Source: Pyrrhosoma nymphula (Eukaryota > Arthropoda > Insecta > Odonata > Coenagrionidae). From it: a DNA stretch of 64,000 nt. Both the position numbers and the translations under genes were made by a program. Location of the stretch: NCBI GenBank assembly GCA_963573305.1, contig OY754331.1, positions 96,339,434 through 96,403,433 on the forward strand, written 5' to 3'. This document shows, piece after piece, positions 60,916 to 64,000 of this stretch. The notes under the pieces were generated by a model that saw only the letters and a program-made list of their open reading frames with translations, was not told where the DNA came from and made no database searches. The stretch's first letter is position 1. Every line of letters starts with the position of its first letter.

Positions 60916-62290
60916 CATCTGGGAAGCAGATGATTACAAAAAATGCATCATTGTGCCACTGCCGAAAAATAACTCGGCGAATAAATGTGAACAATACTGC
61001 ACCCTAAGTTGGATGCATGCATGCAACTTAGGGTGCATGCATGCTTCCAAAATACTTACATCCATCATACTGAAGAGAGTTGAACCTAAAATTGACGCAC
61101 TTTTATCCAATGATCAATTTGGATTTAGAAAAGGAAGAGGGACACGCGAAGCTATTCTCTTGCTCAGAACCATAATGGAAAAACGACTGAGAAAAAACAA
61201 AGACACATTTGAGTCCTTCATAGACCTAGAAAAGGCTTTTGACAATGTTCGTTGGGCACCAATGTTCCAAATGCTGAAAGAAGCAGGAATTAAATACAAG
61301 GACAGGAGAGTAAACTGGAATCTATATGAAGAGGAAAAGGCAGCGGTGCGCTGTGGAGACCATGTGCAGGAAGCAACTATAAAGCAAGGTGTAAGACAAT
61401 GATGCTACATATCACCGATTCTCTTCAATTACTACATACAGAGAGCTCTAGATGAGATGAGAGAAAAGGTAGGGGAGCTAGGTGGTGTCAAGATCCATGG
61501 AGAAAAACTGGATATGCTGAGGTTCGCTGATGATATTGCATTACTAGCTGAGAGCGAAAAGGATCTGAGTGAGGTTCTTGAGGTAATGGAGGACATCCTA
61601 ACAACAGGATATTATATAAAAATAAATGTAGAGAAGACCAAAGTACTTAGGGTTAGCAAGCATGGGGGACAAGCTAAAGTTAAGGGACAGGCAAATAGAG
61701 AATGTAGAGGAGCTTACCTACCTGGGAAGCAAAATAACAGCCGATGGAAGGAGAAAAAGAGACTTGATAAGTAGAGTTCACCAGACAAAGAAAGCGTTTT
61801 AACAAAAAGGGAAACTCCTAACATCCAGAAATATCGGCCTAGACTTAAGAAAACGCCTTCTTCAAACTTATGTGTGGAGCATATTTTTACATGGCAGTGA
61901 GACCTGGACGTTGAGCAAGGCAGAAGAGAGGAGGGTGGAAGCATTCCAGATGTGGTGTTTCAGGAGGATGTTTAAGATTCCCTGGGTGGACAAAATCAGT
62001 AACGAGGAGGTTCTCAAACGTGTGGGGGAGTCTCCTTGTCGGCTGAAATTACTGAAAAAGAGAAGAAATATCTGGATCGAGCACCAACTAAGGCACGAAA
62101 CATTGCTGGCCACCATCTTAGAAGGCACTGTGGAGGGAACCAACTGCCGGGGCAGGCCTAGGTTGGAGTTTATGGGGCAAATAATGGAGTTAGGCTGCTC
62201 CACTTATGTGCAGTTGAAAAGAATGGCACAAGACCGTTGCGTATGGAGAACTGCCGCCAACCAACCTTTGGTTTGAGGACTTAAGAAGAA
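60916..62290 (+). pseudogene. 5'-truncated RTE-like reverse transcriptase, with target duplication
   Basis: Reverse transcriptase blocks appear in order: CIIVPLPK near 60944; LLSNDQFGFRKGRGT near 61100; FIDLEKAFDNVRW near 61215; GVRQ.CYISPILFN at 61388-61430; catalytic LRFADDIALLAE near 61515; ADGRRKRDLISRV near 61740; then the C-terminal SETWTLSK, FRRMFKIPWVDKISNEEVL and the terminal RTAANQPLV. The endonuclease domain is missing. Breaks: TGA at 61400-61402 replacing a glycine codon, a frameshift near 61655-61671, TAA at 61800-61802. The last frame ends at 62274. GATAA(C/T)GCGCC flanks it at 60905-60915 and 62291-62301. The 3' tail is the short AAGAAGAA usual for RTE. The window's best-preserved coding remnant. 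Confidence 0.85.
60999..61036. repeat. Inverted duplication inside the reverse transcriptase
   Basis: GCACCCTAAGTT (60999-61010) and AACTTAGGGTGC (61025-61036) are perfect inverse copies around GGATGCATGCATGC, which is itself nearly repeated after the right arm. Related RTE proteins join these flanks directly, so about 24 bases seem inserted without breaking the frame. Confidence 0.75.
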
Positions 62291-62301
62291 GATAATGCGC
62301 C

Positions 62302-63304
62302 ACTCTTTAAAGTGAAATAAGAATATTTTCTGGATATAAAATTCATATCTGCGTTATATGTTACAAGATAGCAATAGAGGACTCTCATTCAACCTTACAA
62401 GAATAGAGAAGAATGACATTGAGCCAATAATGACACAACTTCGAGTTTAAAATTCCTTCTCGACTCCATACTCGACTTAACGAATCCACTCACTTTGAAA
62501 ATGTTCATTCCTTCCTTTACTCCTTCTGACACCAGATTACACAATCTATAATACCAATATCTTGGGTCGCATTCCTTACTTTGGCACTGTTGGGTAGTTA
62601 ATCCAAGAAAACCATCATTGGTTTAAAAATTGAAAACGTACACATTTCCATGTTTCTCTTAGTAGAAATCATGCAGGCATTTTAGAAACAGGCAACAGAA
62701 TGAATTCCTGTCATGACCATCCCTCATCTCACATTCGGCTTAAATTCACTGGAAAAGGTTTAGGCACGTCTTAAACTTAGTTTATTTTCATTTGTACCTC
62801 AAACTCTGCACGCCAAGTCATCACGCTAGCTGAAGTAAATCATGTACACTGAGGCAATTCAAAATAAGACCCTCGTCAAGGAGAAATAGAACAGTGATTT
62901 CTCCAGCTTTCCACTATCCTAGTTGTTCATTTATTCAAGCTCTTGCCTTTCAGAACCACTCCATGATTATTTAATGGCGAAACCGTCTCAAGAGTTTGTG
63001 ATTTTATCATTTCATCATTTAAAAAAAACATTTCGCTTCTCACGGCTTCCTTAACTCGCCTCCCTCTTCCTACTCTCTGTTCCAGTCTTTCTTCCACATT
63101 CACCACACACGCAGTTTTTACTCTACATTCTAATCTCCGTCCATTGCTGGTGAGCACCGAGAAGATTAAGCAAATATCCACTGGGAGAATTAAATTTTCA
63201 TGAGGTTCCCACCAACGCGTATCATTCCAAACCGTCAATATTAATTGGAAATTATGTCTCAAAATTGAACGCTGAATGCCAGCCATATTTTTCATTACTT
63301 TGAC
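62302..63304. other. No feature recognised
   Basis: A 122-codon minus-strand frame (62927-63295) shows no known domain, signal peptide or repeat; its start lies in AT-rich DNA. Confidence 0.35.
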
Positions 63305-63589
63305 GTTATTGCATAGCGGATAAACGCGTGGATTTTAATTCAAAATGCCTACTTTACATAGGTTTATATGTGAAAAACAGAAGAAATGTAATGAAAATGA
63401 AAACCAGTCATATACTACGTCAGTTTATGGTTATTATTGTTATTACGTTATTTCATTGCGGATAAACGCGCGGAATTAAATTCAAAATGCCTACTTTACA
63501 TAGGTTTATATGTGAAAAACAGAAGAAATGTAAAGAAAATGAAAACCAGTCATTTACTACGTCAGTTTATGGTTATTATTGTTTATTAC
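63305..63589. repeat. 142-bp tandem duplication
   Basis: 63305-63446 and 63447-63589 match with about ten differences (for instance GCGGATAAACGCG(T/C)G and the block CAAAATGCCTACTTTACATA). More diverged than the 1.6 kb duplication. Confidence 0.9.
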
Positions 63590-64000
63590 TTTAAAAAACT
63601 ATATAAATTATGTAATTAATACATATTCGACTTATTTAATCTTTTATTTCACGGAGTCCATGGATTCCAGAGGTATGGTTGAAAACAAATATGATAAATT
63701 AGACGCTAACATATTAGATACCGTTTAGCTTACGCAACAAGTTGAATTTCAAGTCTAAAATCAAATGGATACTTAAGGAATTCCACTGAAAAAACTCTCA
63801 GACCACACATCTCCTTTCTTCAAGAAATCAATCCAATATTTCGATTTAGACCTCAAAGTACCTTGATAAGGTTATTTTTTACGAAAATTCTTCCCTAATT
63901 GTGCAGTACAAACATGTTAACCTTAAGCTAGGCTTCATACTAAAATTACGTCATTAAGAATATATTTTTTTAAGATAACTGCCAGAATCATAGAATTTGA
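63590..64000. other. No feature recognised
   Basis: AT-rich end of the window without frames above 60 codons. Confidence 0.5.

Noticed and set aside
1..64000. CRISPR array, bacterial operons, rRNA genes
   Set aside because: No regularly spaced repeats with unique spacers, no run of co-directional intact frames with ribosome binding sites, and no rRNA-like conserved blocks; the sequence is eukaryotic in character.

Overview
The window looks like non-coding DNA from a large, repeat-rich animal genome, most likely an arthropod. I base this on low GC with only local CpG-rich islands, no operon-like run of genes, no open frame with a recognisable host protein, GT-AG splice-like signals, and a mix of old non-LTR retrotransposons (RTE-like and Jockey/CR1-like), a Penelope-like element, hAT-like and PIF/Harbinger-like MITEs, and tRNA-derived SINE-like pieces. 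I cannot name the species. Almost all open frames of 60-264 codons are chance frames, many of them on the stop-poor strand of GA/CT-rich tracts.

Layout. 0-5 kb: mostly AT-rich, with a perfect 74-bp tandem duplication (1556-1713) and two weak exon candidates (539, 2341-2390). 5.3-8 kb: a 3' fragment of a non-LTR reverse transcriptase, a 727-bp TIR element with TTA target duplications, and a SINE-like unit. 9.5-16.7 kb: one arm of a diverged repeat pair, a TIR element near 10.4 kb, two GC/CpG-rich islands (11.7-12.06 and 15.1-16.05 kb) and a degenerate tRNA-like unit. 18.5 kb: a hammerhead-ribozyme-like motif on the minus strand. 21.4-23.5 kb: three small DNA elements in a row (two hAT-like, one unclassified MITE). 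26.8-29 kb: retroposon tails with a CATA microsatellite and another LINE fragment. 29.5-52.2 kb: a zone punctuated by seven GA-rich tracts of 400-870 bp, mostly purine on the + strand, interleaved with LINE tails, a LINE 3' end with target-site duplication, a candidate terminal exon (33881-34012), hairpins, and a 101-bp near-perfect palindrome (47028-47128). 53.2 kb: a candidate first exon encoding a signal peptide. 54.7-56.5 kb: a MITE and the remains of a Penelope-like element ending in a hammerhead-like motif. 59.2-62.3 kb: a tRNA-like unit, a possible 5' leader exon, and a 5'-truncated RTE-like reverse transcriptase. 63.3-63.6 kb: a 142-bp tandem duplication.

Interplay. There is no pathway here. 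The content is consistent with long introns or intergenic space whose elements landed in and beside each other. The most interesting signals are the three hammerhead-like motifs (one intact in most core positions beside a GIY-YIG-bearing Penelope remnant), the large palindrome flanked by 13-bp direct repeats, an in-frame templated inverted duplication inside the RTE reverse transcriptase, and the few exon candidates. All family assignments come from reading motifs by eye; none was tested by database search.
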